Assembly: GCA_965216255.1 (NCBI GenBank) | Contig: OZ244148.1 | Location: 5,022,001 to 5,086,000 of the forward strand | Origin: G965216255 sp965216255 | Lineage (GTDB): Bacteria; Bacteroidota; Rhodothermia; Rhodothermales; Bin80 | DNA length: 64,000 nt | Direction of reading: 5' to 3' | Part shown: piece after piece, positions 26,859 to 35,378 of the stretch | Position numbering within the stretch: the stretch's first letter is position 1 | Layout of the letters: every line of letters starts with the position of its first letter | Program-made: the position numbers and the translations under genes | The notes under the pieces: generated by a model | Databases searched by the model: none | Told to the model about the DNA's origin: nothing | Seen by the model: the letters and a program-made list of their open reading frames with translations, nothing else

Positions 26859-27431
26859 ATCTCCAATCGCCTTGTATGAAGAACGTACCGACCTGACGGT
26901 TTCTTGTTGATCTCGGGTTTATCCTGTTGGTGGGATTTCTGGTGCTCACCGATGCAATGCCCAAGGAGAATGTCCCCTTGTCTGGAGGAGACACCACGGA
27001 TCGGGTGCCTCGTCCCAGCCGGGAGGTATTCGAAGTCCTTTTAGCCAGGGCCCGCTGTTGCCGGTCGGCGGCGTGACCAATCAGGAGAGGATTCCCCGGC
27101 AGCCATTTCCCTGGCAGATGATGCCTTCGGCGGGATTGCGCGTGACCGGGAATCGGATCTGACCGCTGGCATGCTGGAGCGATCAAGCGCACGAAGTCGA
27201 AGCTCCCCCTTGCCGGAGTCGACGTTGATAGGCATCGGCGTATCCGGGACGGGCACACCCGATTTCGGCGTATTGCCGGCGGCGGACGAGGGGGCGAAAG
27301 ACTGGGAGCCATGCGGGCGCACGCGGATGCTCCCATTGTACTGGACGAAGTGCGTGACGAGCCACCCAAAATTGACCAGCCGGCTCTGAATATTCCTCCG
27401 TGGAGAGGTTCAGGGCGCTACGGCAGCTGGA
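26859..27431. other. Intergenic with possible gene debris
   Basis: About 570 bases. A short frame at 26909-27076 reads DLGFILLVGFLVLTDAMP, superficially like the ExbD transmembrane start. A second frame, near 27330-27400, reads VLDEVRDEPPKIDQP, a little like a TonB linker. Neither is long enough to call a gene. Confidence 0.25.
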
Positions 27432-27730
27432 TTAGCTCACATGCCTTGCCAGGGGGTTGAAGAACCCTGATGTTGGCAGCCGCGACTCAAGGGACGCAAA
27501 GCGGCGCAGGGATACGTTATCGTAGAGGGCATTCTCCATGCCGGGGTCCGAGTAGCCATACCACTGCTGCAGGAATTTACGCGCAGCATGGTCTCGAGCG
27601 GTTTGGGCCGATGGCCTCTTTCTCCTTTGGGATAGTAGGGGGCTATCTCGGAAACGAACTGTTGCCATGGTAGCACGGCATCCATCCGTTCCAAGAACTT
27701 TTGCACGCGTGTCTTCCTGTGCCTATTCAG
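27432..27730 (-). pseudogene. IS5-family transposase N-terminal remnant
   Basis: One frame reads FLERMDAVLPWQQFV, IAPYYPKGERGHRPKPLETMLR. After a frameshift the match continues as KFLQQWYGYSDPGMENALYD and NVSLRRFASLESRLP. This is the conserved N-terminal (DUF772) part of IS5-group transposases; the catalytic DDE part is missing. Confidence 0.75.
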
Positions 27731-27898
27731 GTAGGTGGTGTCCTCGCCAGTGTGAACGCCCTTGCCCTGCGGGGCTATCGGTGTCTGCGACACCGATAAG
27801 GAAGTGCGTCTGGGCACTGTGTCCGCCGGCTCCCACAGGCCCGGATCGCGCTCATGTCGGTTGATTCCACTACCGGCCAGGCTGCTGGAACGCCTTAA

Positions 27899-28221
27899 GG
27901 GGGGCGTCCCTCTCCTTCGGCAGAGCGGGGCCGCAGGCGCACCACTTACGTCGCGGTAAATGACAGCGAGTATGCCTGGATCGCGCGCGATGCCGCGGCC
28001 TGCGATCGTCCGGTGGCCGCGTACGTGCGGGAGGCAGTACTGGGGCATGCGCTGGCGCTGAAGGCGGACAGGGCGGCAGCACGTGAGCTGTGCACTATAT
28101 CGGCGTCAATATCAACCAGCTAGCGCGCATGGTGAACCGGACAAAGCGCCTGGTGATGGCGCACCGTCTGGAGCAGCTGCCTAAGGAGTTCGAGGAAGCG
28201 AAGGCGGCGCTACAAACGTGA
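27899..28221 (+). pseudogene. MobC-like mobilisation protein, decayed
   Basis: The first frame lacks a start codon and reads GRRRTTYVAVNDSEYAWI then RPVAAYVREAVLGHALALKA, a ribbon-helix-helix-type MobC beginning. After RAAAREL one base is missing, and the frame resumes as HYIGVNINQLARMVNRTKRL, the (I)GVNLNQLAR signature of bacterial mobilisation proteins, then ends at TGA 28219-28221, overlapping the GTG start of the relaxase gene. MobC helps relaxase open plasmid oriT DNA. This copy is broken at its start and middle. Confidence 0.65.
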
Positions 28222-29042
28222 TAGGAAACGTCACTACGGGGAAGGACTTTCGCGGCCTGGCGCGGTACCTGACGAGCCGATCGGAGCGTGTGGCGTGGAC
28301 GGGCACGCGCAACACGCTGGCCGAGGATGCACGCGGCGCTGCTGAGGAAATGGAGCTGATGTCGGAGAGATCTACGCGTCGCAAGAAGCCGGTCTATCAC
28401 CTTAGCCTGTCGTGGCCCGCGGAGGATGCGCCGACGCGCCGGGACATGGAGGAGGCGAGCGACGCGGTTCTGGAGAGGCTGGGCCTGTCGGAGCACCAAG
28501 TCTTTATGATGGCTGACAGCGACACCGCGCATCCGCACGTGCACCTGACGATAAGCCGCGTGCACATGGAGACAGGCAAGGCGTGGAGTACGAGCCACGA
28601 CTACCATCGCATCCAGTGGGTGCTGCAGGAGATAGAGCCGGAGCGAGGCAGGCATATCGTGCCGAACAGGGTAGAGCGTCCGGGGCAGCATGTGCAAAAG
28701 CTATTGAAGGGAGAGATCCGGGAGGCTGGTCGCACGGGAGCGCGGCCGTTTGTGGAGCAGGTACGCATTCGCGCAGGAGAGCGCATAGCGGCGGCGCGCA
28801 CGTGGGGCGAGCTGGCATGTGCGCTGCAGGGAGAGGGGCTCCGGCTCGAGGAGCGAGAGCGGGGCCTGGTGGTCACGGACGCAGAGCGTCAAGCATCGAT
28901 GTCGAGGGTAAGCCGTGCGGGAGGCCGTCGCCGGCTGGAGGAGAAATATGGCCAGACGCTGGCGGCGTACTTGCGGGCTAGTGCAAGGGAGCGGGCGCAA
29001 CTTACGGACGGTGGATGTGCGGGACACGCATGCCCATACTAG
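28218..29042 (+). CDS. MobA-type relaxase (probably truncated)
   Basis: 274 residues from GTG 28218, overlapping the mobC-like stop by 4 bases. The relaxase/mobilisation nuclease domain shows YLTSRSERVAWTGTRN near the N-terminus, KKPVYHLSLSWPAED, and the three-His metal motif in HPHVHLTISRVH (about residues 105-116). VERPGQHVQKLLKGEIREAG and a basic C-terminus follow. Active MOB relaxases are usually longer, with primase or other C-terminal domains, so this may be a truncated remnant of an integrated plasmid or mobilisable element. No oriT, coupling protein or integrase is seen nearby. Confidence 0.8.
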   Translation: MIGNVTTGKDFRGLARYLTSRSERVAWTGTRNTLAEDARGAAEEMELMSERSTRRKKPVYHLSLSWPAEDAPTRRDMEEASDAVLERLGLSEHQVFMMADSDTAHPHVHLTISRVHMETGKAWSTSHDYHRIQWVLQEIEPERGRHIVPNRVERPGQHVQKLLKGEIREAGRTGARPFVEQVRIRAGERIAAARTWGELACALQGEGLRLEERERGLVVTDAERQASMSRVSRAGGRRRLEEKYGQTLAAYLRASARERAQLTDGGCAGHACPY

Positions 29043-29282
29043 GCGCTTGGCCTCAATAATCCGGCCACCTTACTGCAACAGCACGCCGTTTCGGCAGCCA
29101 AATCAATGCTCCGTGAGCCTCTGCCGCAGAATTCTCGCATGAACATTAGTAAGAACCTCTATAATGCACCTGGAATAGTCTCGTCAGGCACGAGTTGGAC
29201 CGGTCATGAATAATGTGGAGTTCATTCTATATGTCGCTCAGCAGTCAAGGACTTGACAAACCTCTCTCCAAACACGAACGTA
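29043..29282. other. Short intergenic, nothing recognised
   Basis: No recognisable gene between the relaxase and the promoter of the lipoprotein gene. Confidence 0.4.
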
Positions 29283-29311
29283 TTGACCTTGATAAAACGG
29301 GTTTGTATTCT
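29283..29311 (+). promoter_or_regulatory. Sigma70-like promoter for the small lipoprotein gene
   Basis: TTGACC (29283-29288), a 17-base spacer and TATTCT (29306-29311). Transcription would begin near 29318, downstream of the ATG at 29317, which argues that translation starts at GTG 29359. Confidence 0.55.
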
Positions 29312-29358
29312 GCTAGATGTTGTCGGCACTTCACAGAACGATAGCGAGGACTCCGCCC

Positions 29359-29835
29359 GTGATTGCAGTTAAATACATCCCTGTGCTTCATTCTACGGCC
29401 AAATTTGCTGGCCTGTTTTTGTTGATCACGGCCTTGGCCTCCTGTGACTCAACCGAAGACGATCCCTGGTATTTCAGCCTGGCAGGCAGGTACACAGGAG
29501 AGCTGACCGTTTCCGCCTTCGGAGAAAGTGTTAGTGGATTTATTATCGTGAACGTCGAGCAATCGGGAAACCAGGTAACCTTGAGTGGTACCATACAGCT
29601 ACTGGGTTCGAGTGAACCTTTTGCCGCCTTTACAGGTACTGTCAACAACACAGGCTTCTTTACGCTTACCGGTGGCGGATACTCGGGCACACGTAATGAC
29701 CCTGACTGTGGTGCGCTTACGGGATTCAGCGAATCAATCAATTTTTTTGAGAACGAGTCCCTAGAATTCGTGGAAAACTACAATTACCAGTTGTGCGGCG
29801 CAGTGTCGCTCAAGGCTGTGCTACACCGGTCTTGA
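29359..29835 (+). CDS. Small outer lipoprotein, unknown function
   Basis: 158 residues. GTG 29359 is chosen over ATG 29317 because it has GCGAGGA 8 bases upstream (29344-29350) and lies inside the predicted transcript. A lipoprotein signal ends in lipobox LASC (FLLITALASC), followed by an acidic linker (DSTEDD). The mature domain is beta-rich (GRYTGELTVSAFG, VEQSGNQVTLSGTIQL, TGTVNNTGFFTLTGGGYSG), resembling calycin or META-like small lipoproteins, with Cys in NDPDCGAL and YQLCGAV that could pair. No family is assigned. Confidence 0.75.
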   Translation: MIAVKYIPVLHSTAKFAGLFLLITALASCDSTEDDPWYFSLAGRYTGELTVSAFGESVSGFIIVNVEQSGNQVTLSGTIQLLGSSEPFAAFTGTVNNTGFFTLTGGGYSGTRNDPDCGALTGFSESINFFENESLEFVENYNYQLCGAVSLKAVLHRS

Positions 29836-30010
29836 CACTGGCCGTAGTATGAAGTCCGCTCATGCTGGCCTGCTGGCCGGCCCAGCAAGATAGCGGCCGC
29901 TACACTTCAAAGAATCTGGAGCCTTCCGCATCCACGAATAAGCCACTTGCCCGCAAATCCCCCTCCACACAGATCAGATGTACTGTCGAGTAGCCCCGGG
30001 GGGGGGGGTA
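29836..30010. other. Intergenic ending in a poly-G run
   Basis: No gene is seen. An 11-G run (29998-30008) directly precedes the left end of the IS4-type element. Confidence 0.4.
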
Positions 30011-30659
30011 CCCCATAAGCGTTAACTTGTGTGTTAATCTATTCCTGTATGTTGCCTGTATCTACACTGAGTTGTGGTCACCAGGAGAGATAATGCTGCT
30101 TGCTGTAGGCAGTTGCGGGCAACGACAAGCAGGAATGCCAGGCGGCATAACGTGCTCTTGAGCCGCGACGTAGAAAACTCTTTGTTACTTCATCGTCATT
30201 CGAGAGAAAAGATGAAGAGAACCGTGTCCAGGGCAGCGGGCGACAAGGAATGGGGCGTGCTGGTGTCGTTCCTGCCCGCAAATTGGCAAGAGCTGGCCGC
30301 ATCTACCGGCGCACTGCGCGGGCTGCGTAAGGACAAGTCACAGGAAAGCCTCCTTCGGACATTGCTAATCCACTTGGGGTGCGGACACTCTCTGCGGGAG
30401 ACCGTCGTGCGGGCGCGCCAGGCTCAACTGGCCGATTTGTCTGCCGTAGCATTGTTCAAACGGCTGCGTAAGTCACGATAAGGGACTTCAAGTTCGCGCT
30501 AAACCAAGTCGCGCGGACAATGGAGCCCGGGTGCTCGCTATCGGAGATGATCCAATATTGGCCCACTATTTCTGGGCTGTTGGCGGCGCCTCCGAGAGCC
30601 AGAGTCAATCAAATTGAATGCTACTTGCCGAGTTCGCCAACAAGTTAACGCTTATGGGG
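30011..30659 (+). mobile_element. Internally deleted IS4-family element (MITE-like)
   Basis: 649 bases bounded by perfect 20-base inverted repeats: CCCCATAAGCGTTAACTTGT at 30011-30030 and its reverse complement at 30640-30659. Inside are a transposase N-terminus (30212-30481) and, out of frame, what looks like the extreme C-terminus (from about 30487: ARTMEPGCSLSEMIQYW, RARVNQIECYL). The whole middle, including the catalytic core, is gone, so it could move only with a transposase from elsewhere. G runs of 11 and 12 bases abut the two ends. Confidence 0.8.
30212..30481 (+). pseudogene. IS4-family transposase N-terminal fragment
   Basis: From ATG 30212: LVSFLPANWQELAASTGAL, RGLRKDKSQESLLRTLLIHL, GCGHSLRETVVRARQAQLAD and LSAVALFKRLRKS, then a stop. 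This is the conserved N-terminal domain of one IS4 subgroup; the remaining roughly three-quarters of the gene is deleted. Confidence 0.82.
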
Positions 30660-31090
30660 GGGGGGGGCTTCCCCCATCCTAAATGCAGTTACGCAACACT
30701 CAAGCTATGTTAAAGAACAACGCCCGCGTGCCACTCATAGCACACCTCCGCCTGAACAGCGGCTGCGGGGGGCGACCCCAATCCTTTACGAAGTTACGGA
30801 CACGTTAGCTATGTTATACTTTCTCCTACGTGTCGCTACGTGACACACTTGCCGGACGGATACAATGATCCAGAGTTGCTGGACACACCCGAGGGCAGCT
30901 AGTATGTTATCGCATAGGGTGCATAAACCCGTTCCCGATGTTATATTGCCGTTGCTACGCATCGCAGAGCTTGGCACCGGTCGGGTTACCTGCTAAATAC
31001 AACAGTCGTCCAATGCGCGGACTGATTATCCGCGTCGGCGTCAACCGATTCTAGCCTATACGTAGCTCTGCGTGGTCGTAGCATGGCGCG
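30660..31090. other. Intergenic, nothing recognised
   Basis: About 430 bases starting with a poly-G run to 30667. No convincing coding or structured feature. Confidence 0.4.
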
Positions 31091-31552
31091 GTGCCGGCCA
31101 GCCTTCGTGGCGGACCGTCGATTCGCATTAACATATGTACGAAAACAGAGCAAATCCATGACCGTTGTCCCCCAATCCCGTTGCGATCAAGCCTAATTAC
31201 ATGCCTCACGTTCGCGGCACTTATGGCCGGATGCACTCATGTATCGAAATCTGTTCTGATTAGCAACCTGCCGCCCGTGCCGATGGAGGATGTAGAAGTC
31301 TACTTCCAAGGTGACACCATACCCGAGCACCAACGTGTAGCGGTGTTGTCAGGTAAAGGCAACGACGCTTTTACGAGCAGAGGCCAATTGCTAGACAAGC
31401 TGCGCACGGAGGCCGGCAAGCTCGGAGCCAACGCCATTATCGTTGGCGAGAATGAAGAAGCATCGGGAGGTGCACAGGTAGCCAGCGCTCTGGCCGGTGG
31501 CATCGGAGCCGATCGCAGGCGCGAAGCCATTGCTATCTACATCGAACGGTAA
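31091..31552 (+). CDS. Small lipoprotein, unknown function
   Basis: The frame opens at GTG 31091, but the lipoprotein signal (RSSLITCLTFAALMAGC, lipobox LMAGC) begins right after a TTG at 31181, which is the better biological start, giving about 123 residues. The mature part has VLISNLPPVPMEDVEVYF, QRVAVLSGKGNDAF, KLRTEAGKLGANAIIVGEN and a glycine-rich turn. The (T)EA.KLGANAIIV segment is shared by several small envelope lipoprotein families (RcsF/YbjQ/DUF4156-like), but the assignment is weak. It is probably outer-membrane anchored. Confidence 0.7.
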   Translation: MPASLRGGPSIRINICTKTEQIHDRCPPIPLRSSLITCLTFAALMAGCTHVSKSVLISNLPPVPMEDVEVYFQGDTIPEHQRVAVLSGKGNDAFTSRGQLLDKLRTEAGKLGANAIIVGENEEASGGAQVASALAGGIGADRRREAIAIYIER

Positions 31553-31627
31553 TATCACACAAAACCGAGTTAGCGGCCAAGAACCCCAACCCTTGGCCAC
31601 ATTGGTATAGCATTGGTATAGCAAGGC

Positions 31628-31832
31628 ATGGAGATCAACACGATCTGTTGCGGCGATTGTCTGGACTGGGTGAAGGAGACGTTACGCGGCCCAGCATGAT
31701 ATAGCAGCCCAACGCCGCGTTGTTGTGCCCACGAACGTGAAGGAGTACTTCGATGAGCGTATGCCTAGGCTTTCCGTTATGAACGAGCCGTACACGGGTA
31801 GGCCTATCTATCAGCTGGACGCCTTCGCGTAG
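31628..31832 (+). pseudogene. DNA methyltransferase remnant (N- and C-terminal ends only)
   Basis: ATG 31628 starts MEINTICCGDCLDWVKETLRG, the typical N-terminus of N4/N6 DNA methyltransferases (usually INKIYCGDCLEVLK), and stops at about 31700. In another frame the segment before the stop at 31830-31832 reads VVVPTNVKEYFDERMPRL, GRPIYQLDAFA, like a methylase C-terminus. The catalytic DPPY/SPPY region is absent, so only the two ends remain around a deletion. Confidence 0.45.
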
Positions 31833-31870
31833 CTTGGTTAGCGAACAGGACCCGATAGCACAGACGGATA

Positions 31871-32005
31871 ATGAAAACCAAGAAGGATTATACACGCAAA
31901 GAGTTCGAGCGCATTACGAATGCACGGACCCCGAATCCACGTTACCTTGGCATGAGCGCCCGCGAAGATGTTCGGTTGCTAAAGCAGCCGGCAAACAATG
32001 ATTAG
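31871..32005 (+). CDS. Small hypothetical ORF (44 aa)
   Basis: ATG 31871 encodes a basic peptide (KKDYTRKEFERITNART, YLGMSAREDVRLL) directly after the methyltransferase remnant. It could be a genuine small partner of the lost restriction-modification unit or a decayed fragment. There is no clear ribosome site. Confidence 0.3.
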   Translation: MKTKKDYTRKEFERITNARTPNPRYLGMSAREDVRLLKQPANND

Positions 32006-32442
32006 AAGGAGACGGAGTATCCGAAATGAATTGGATGTTCAACTCAAACGTATAATCCCCTTAATTATCAACCGAGTTCCGTGGGTCGACAAATCTTGGA
32101 GTAGCTACCTTGTGCAGTGGGAGATATGGCCAATAGGGAGGGTTAGGGACGCAGAGTCGCAGATTCGGCTGCGTAGAGGGTGTGGGCGCTTCGGTGAGCC
32201 AGTAAATGCTTTTTGTGGTACCTCATGCCGTCAAGTTTTGTATCTGCCGGTGTCGGGATGACTTGGGTCGGGTTTCTATTCCGGGCCTTGTGCTAACTTG
32301 GAGGTGTTCGTGAACGATTTTTTTGCGTATCATCTAGAATGCCCTACTTTTTCCTCATGAAGACCAATGGTGACGGAAGTGCCGTTGCCTTATGGATGAC
32401 TGGTTCTTGTGAGAGATCTATGTGTCGTGCGCAGGGGGGGGC
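32006..32442. other. Intergenic before the usher-like gene
   Basis: About 440 bases. An 87-codon frame at 31998-32261 has no recognisable features. The promoter for the usher-like gene is presumably in this interval, and the GGGGGGG tract at 32434-32440 sits where the ribosome site should be. Confidence 0.4.
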
Positions 32443-35016
32443 ATGCTCGCGTTGTATCAAGAGAATCTGAGATATCGCGTGCTATTACATAGTTGGCACA
32501 AAACCGGGCCGGCAGCCTTGCTGCTGTGTGGCTTGTGCAGTTTCGGGGAGGCGACTGCGCAGGAGGAGCCGCCTCCGAACCGGCCGCTTCGTTTATTGCA
32601 GGAGACACCCTGGAGCTTCAGCACACTCTCAGGAGTGGTTCCCACGTTGCTACCGGTTTCAGTCTATTGGGACGAGAAGGAGCAGGCCTACTTTCTTGAT
32701 CTGGTGGCGTTCTTCAAACACTTGGGTTACCAGACAACGGCCGCGTCAAATGTGGTACGGGCCCGGGACGGCAGGGGAGTCTATGTGGTGGATTTTGCAC
32801 GAGGCCAAGCTTGGTATGAGCGGCCGGGAAGGGGGGCGCGCCCGGAGCCGACCGAACTGGTGGCCACCGAATATTTGATATACGGCGACCGGAATTTCCT
32901 GGCGCTTCCAGCAACCCAGAAGCTGTTTCCCGAGGGTGCCGTTGACTACGACGCAGCAGTATTGCACATCAGGCTTTCCAGCGCGGCATTCCCACTCGAT
33001 CCATCGCCCTTCAGTCATCGGGCCATTTCTGCGACCCATGCCAGCGGGCCGCTTCTATATGGGCGCACCCGGCGGATTTTGGGCGGAACACATCTCCAAT
33101 ATCGCGTTTCTCGCTCCCAGCGACAGCATCAAAGTGCCACGTACAACGGGTCGTTTCAAGTTCGTGCCAGTGCCTTTGGCGGACGGGTAAGCATGGATGG
33201 AAGCGCGTCGCAATTCGAGGGAAGTACGAATACGCGCATACGATCTCTGAATTACCTGTTGGACTTCCCCGATTTGGGGGTGGTGACGCGTGTCGAGCTT
33301 GGACGGATGCGCCTGTACGAGTGGCCGTTTCGCCAGTCCTACGACGGGGTGCGTCTGGGCAATACACCGCTTTCGACGCGGCACGTGCAGCGCGAAGCCG
33401 TAATCAAGGGTGTTGCGGAACCGGACGCCATTGTGGAGGCGTCGGTTGGCGGTGTGATCGCAGATCGAGTCCAGGCCGACGGCTTGGGCAGGTACGTACT
33501 TCGTGTGCCGGCCTATTACGGGTCTTCAGAGGCTCAACTTGACATCACTCCGTTGGGCGGCGGTATCCCCGTGTCCACCACGCGATACTTATTTATCGGA
33601 GAAGACCTTACGCCCCCCGGCACGTTCTATTGGGATGCCCATGTGGGGCGCGACGAATTTACGCACGACCCCTTTGGCTTTATTCAGGCTCGGTACGGCC
33701 TGACACAGGGCCTGTCCGTGGATGCCAGTGTTATGCAGCTCGATAGCTCGCTGGTCAACACAATGGGGCTCACCAAGAACCTGTGGGGGCTACTGACCAC
33801 GAGCGTCGAGGCGTCTTTCCCGGAAAGCGCCGGGCGTGCGACGGCGCAACTATTTTTCAAGAATGTTCGATTTCAGGGAGATGCCGAAATTGCGCGAAAA
33901 CCGGGGCTCTCGTTCTATAAGGAGCGCATTAAGGGGCAATTAGGCGTAAGGTTCTCCGGTCTGAGCCTATTCCTGAATGGAGGTAGCACTAGCACCTTCA
34001 ACGGCGCCACGACCACTAGTATCAATAGCTCGGGAAGCTTCCGTGTGTCGAGCAGGACCAACGTACTGTTGTCGCTGGGATATTCTGACACGCAGGTCAC
34101 GGGGATTAGCGAGCAGTCAGCCCTACTGCGCTGGAAGAGTATGGTTACGCGCTACGTCTCCATGGGTCCCATTCGAGGACGTGTTGGATTGCAAGGGGAC
34201 GGCGGTACTCATGAGTCTGTTGATTTCGGAGGCATGACGCTGTATGCGTCCTTCAGGACCGTAACGCTGGGTGCACGGGTCGGCTATGATTTTCCGGCGG
34301 AGAACATGGCGGCCTCGTTGAGACTGCGTATGGATGCCCCTTGGGTAAGCATTAACAATCATTCTGCACTGGAATCGGACGATACCTATCACACCCAGAG
34401 TCTTTATGGTTCAATGGAACTGGGGCGCGGACTGCGGTTGACTCGGCAATCGAGGGCGTTCAGCAGCGCTATCTTGCAGCCGTATCTTGACGTAAATCGT
34501 GACGGGCAGAGGGGCCCCGATGAACCTCTAGTAAATGGCCTCGATATTGACGTGGTGAAGGCCCGTGTACAAAGGATGAGCGAAAGTGCGGTACGAGCGG
34601 ATTTCCTGGTGCCCAGTACGCATTACCAGGTCATTGTCAATCCGCATTCCGTCCAAGGCCCCGATCTTGAACTTCCTACGGGCTACACTTTTAGTTTTAT
34701 GTCCGATCCCGGAGAGACGAAGCAGGTGAACATCCCGGTGATCAGGAATACTATCGTAGATGGCACGGTCACGGCATTGCCACTGAGCTCTCCCACACTT
34801 GCCATGATCGTATTCTATGGGGAAGAAGCAGAGGTCTTGCGTGCCCCGGTGTCACAGGAAGGATCATTTACGGCGCTATTGCCTCCTGGAGTCTTTCGTT
34901 TGGAGGTGGCGGACCTTTTAGGAGCGGAAGACCTGAGCGCCTTTACGCAGGTCTTCGAAGTACAGCCTGTTGCCAGGCAGAACATTTTCGTCGAAGCTCG
35001 TGAATCTGGCAACTAA
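32443..35016 (+). CDS. Usher-like outer-membrane protein (chaperone-usher type)
   Basis: 857 residues from ATG 32443, preceded by a G tract; a GTG at 32422 is in frame but less likely. A signal segment (AALLLCGLCSFGEATAQ) is followed by an N-terminal domain. About residues 286-406 read like an usher plug region: VELGRMRLYEW, YDGVRLGNTPLSTRHVQ, IKGVAEPDAIVEASVGG, RYVLRVPAYYGSSEAQLDI, DLTPPGTFYWDAHVGRDEF. A long series of alternating beta strands suits a large barrel. Near residue 682 is a DVNRDGQRGPDEPLVNGLDI motif as in SdrD-like/usher periplasmic domains, then small Ig-like C-terminal domains. Ushers export and assemble pilus subunits. Its likely partner is the 38271-42650 product. Confidence 0.6.
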   Translation: MLALYQENLRYRVLLHSWHKTGPAALLLCGLCSFGEATAQEEPPPNRPLRLLQETPWSFSTLSGVVPTLLPVSVYWDEKEQAYFLDLVAFFKHLGYQTTAASNVVRARDGRGVYVVDFARGQAWYERPGRGARPEPTELVATEYLIYGDRNFLALPATQKLFPEGAVDYDAAVLHIRLSSAAFPLDPSPFSHRAISATHASGPLLYGRTRRILGGTHLQYRVSRSQRQHQSATYNGSFQVRASAFGGRVSMDGSASQFEGSTNTRIRSLNYLLDFPDLGVVTRVELGRMRLYEWPFRQSYDGVRLGNTPLSTRHVQREAVIKGVAEPDAIVEASVGGVIADRVQADGLGRYVLRVPAYYGSSEAQLDITPLGGGIPVSTTRYLFIGEDLTPPGTFYWDAHVGRDEFTHDPFGFIQARYGLTQGLSVDASVMQLDSSLVNTMGLTKNLWGLLTTSVEASFPESAGRATAQLFFKNVRFQGDAEIARKPGLSFYKERIKGQLGVRFSGLSLFLNGGSTSTFNGATTTSINSSGSFRVSSRTNVLLSLGYSDTQVTGISEQSALLRWKSMVTRYVSMGPIRGRVGLQGDGGTHESVDFGGMTLYASFRTVTLGARVGYDFPAENMAASLRLRMDAPWVSINNHSALESDDTYHTQSLYGSMELGRGLRLTRQSRAFSSAILQPYLDVNRDGQRGPDEPLVNGLDIDVVKARVQRMSESAVRADFLVPSTHYQVIVNPHSVQGPDLELPTGYTFSFMSDPGETKQVNIPVIRNTIVDGTVTALPLSSPTLAMIVFYGEEAEVLRAPVSQEGSFTALLPPGVFRLEVADLLGAEDLSAFTQVFEVQPVARQNIFVEARESGN

Positions 35017-35280
35017 TACGAGATGTGTTTATCTCCGCGCTCATGTTGGCAACCACAAAACACTCATGCGATAGTGGGCAATCATGGCGGCGAACTCGCG
35101 ACAAGAGATCGTGGCAGCTCCGGGCGAATCCGAGATCATGTGTTTCGGTGCGGAGAAATCCGGGCTGAGCACGCGCACACCAGATTGATCCGCCGTCGAA
35201 GCCCCCCTGCCTTTTCTCCACAAGTCAAAGTGCTGAAGAGAAAATGTGAACTGCCCTTGACATATGGTTCTACTACACCA
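35017..35280. other. Intergenic before LRR leader
   Basis: No gene is seen. TTGACA at 35257-35262 could be a -35 box for the following leader, but no matching -10 is clear. Confidence 0.35.
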
Positions 35281-35378
35281 GGGTGTTTACCGAAAGAGGT
35301 AAGCCTCGCCCGGTTGCCAGACATGGCAGGCGCATTGACAGGGGCGCGTCGCAAGACGGGTGAATAGAGAGTTTCATC
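35281..35378 (+). promoter_or_regulatory. 98-nt structured 5' leader of LRR gene (copy 1)
   Basis: Runs up to the ATG at 35379. Hairpin 1: GTTTACC (35285-35291) with GGTAAGC (35298-35304), loop GAAAGA. Hairpin 2: TGCCA/TGGCA around loop GACA (35315-35328). Hairpin 3: CGTC-GCAA-GACG (35347-35358), a GNRA tetraloop. AGAGAG at 35366-35371 is the ribosome site. A same-length leader precedes the paralogue at 43481, with paired changes in hairpins 1 and 2. Confidence 0.55.

Noticed and set aside
26909..27400. ExbD/TonB-like gene pair
   Set aside because: One hydrophobic stretch and a short acidic-proline segment in different frames are too little; no ExbB or complete domain is nearby.
28095..28697. 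200-codon minus-strand frame over the mobilisation genes
   Set aside because: It is antisense to the relaxase gene, whose plus-strand reading has clear family motifs and a coupled start.
31600..31625. Tandem ATTGGTATAGC repeat
   Set aside because: Only two 11-base copies with no associated feature; probably chance or debris.
35281..35378. Leader as a cyclic-di-GMP or SAM riboswitch
   Set aside because: The hairpins do not match the conserved core nucleotides of these classes; only a new or protein-binding structure is suggested.
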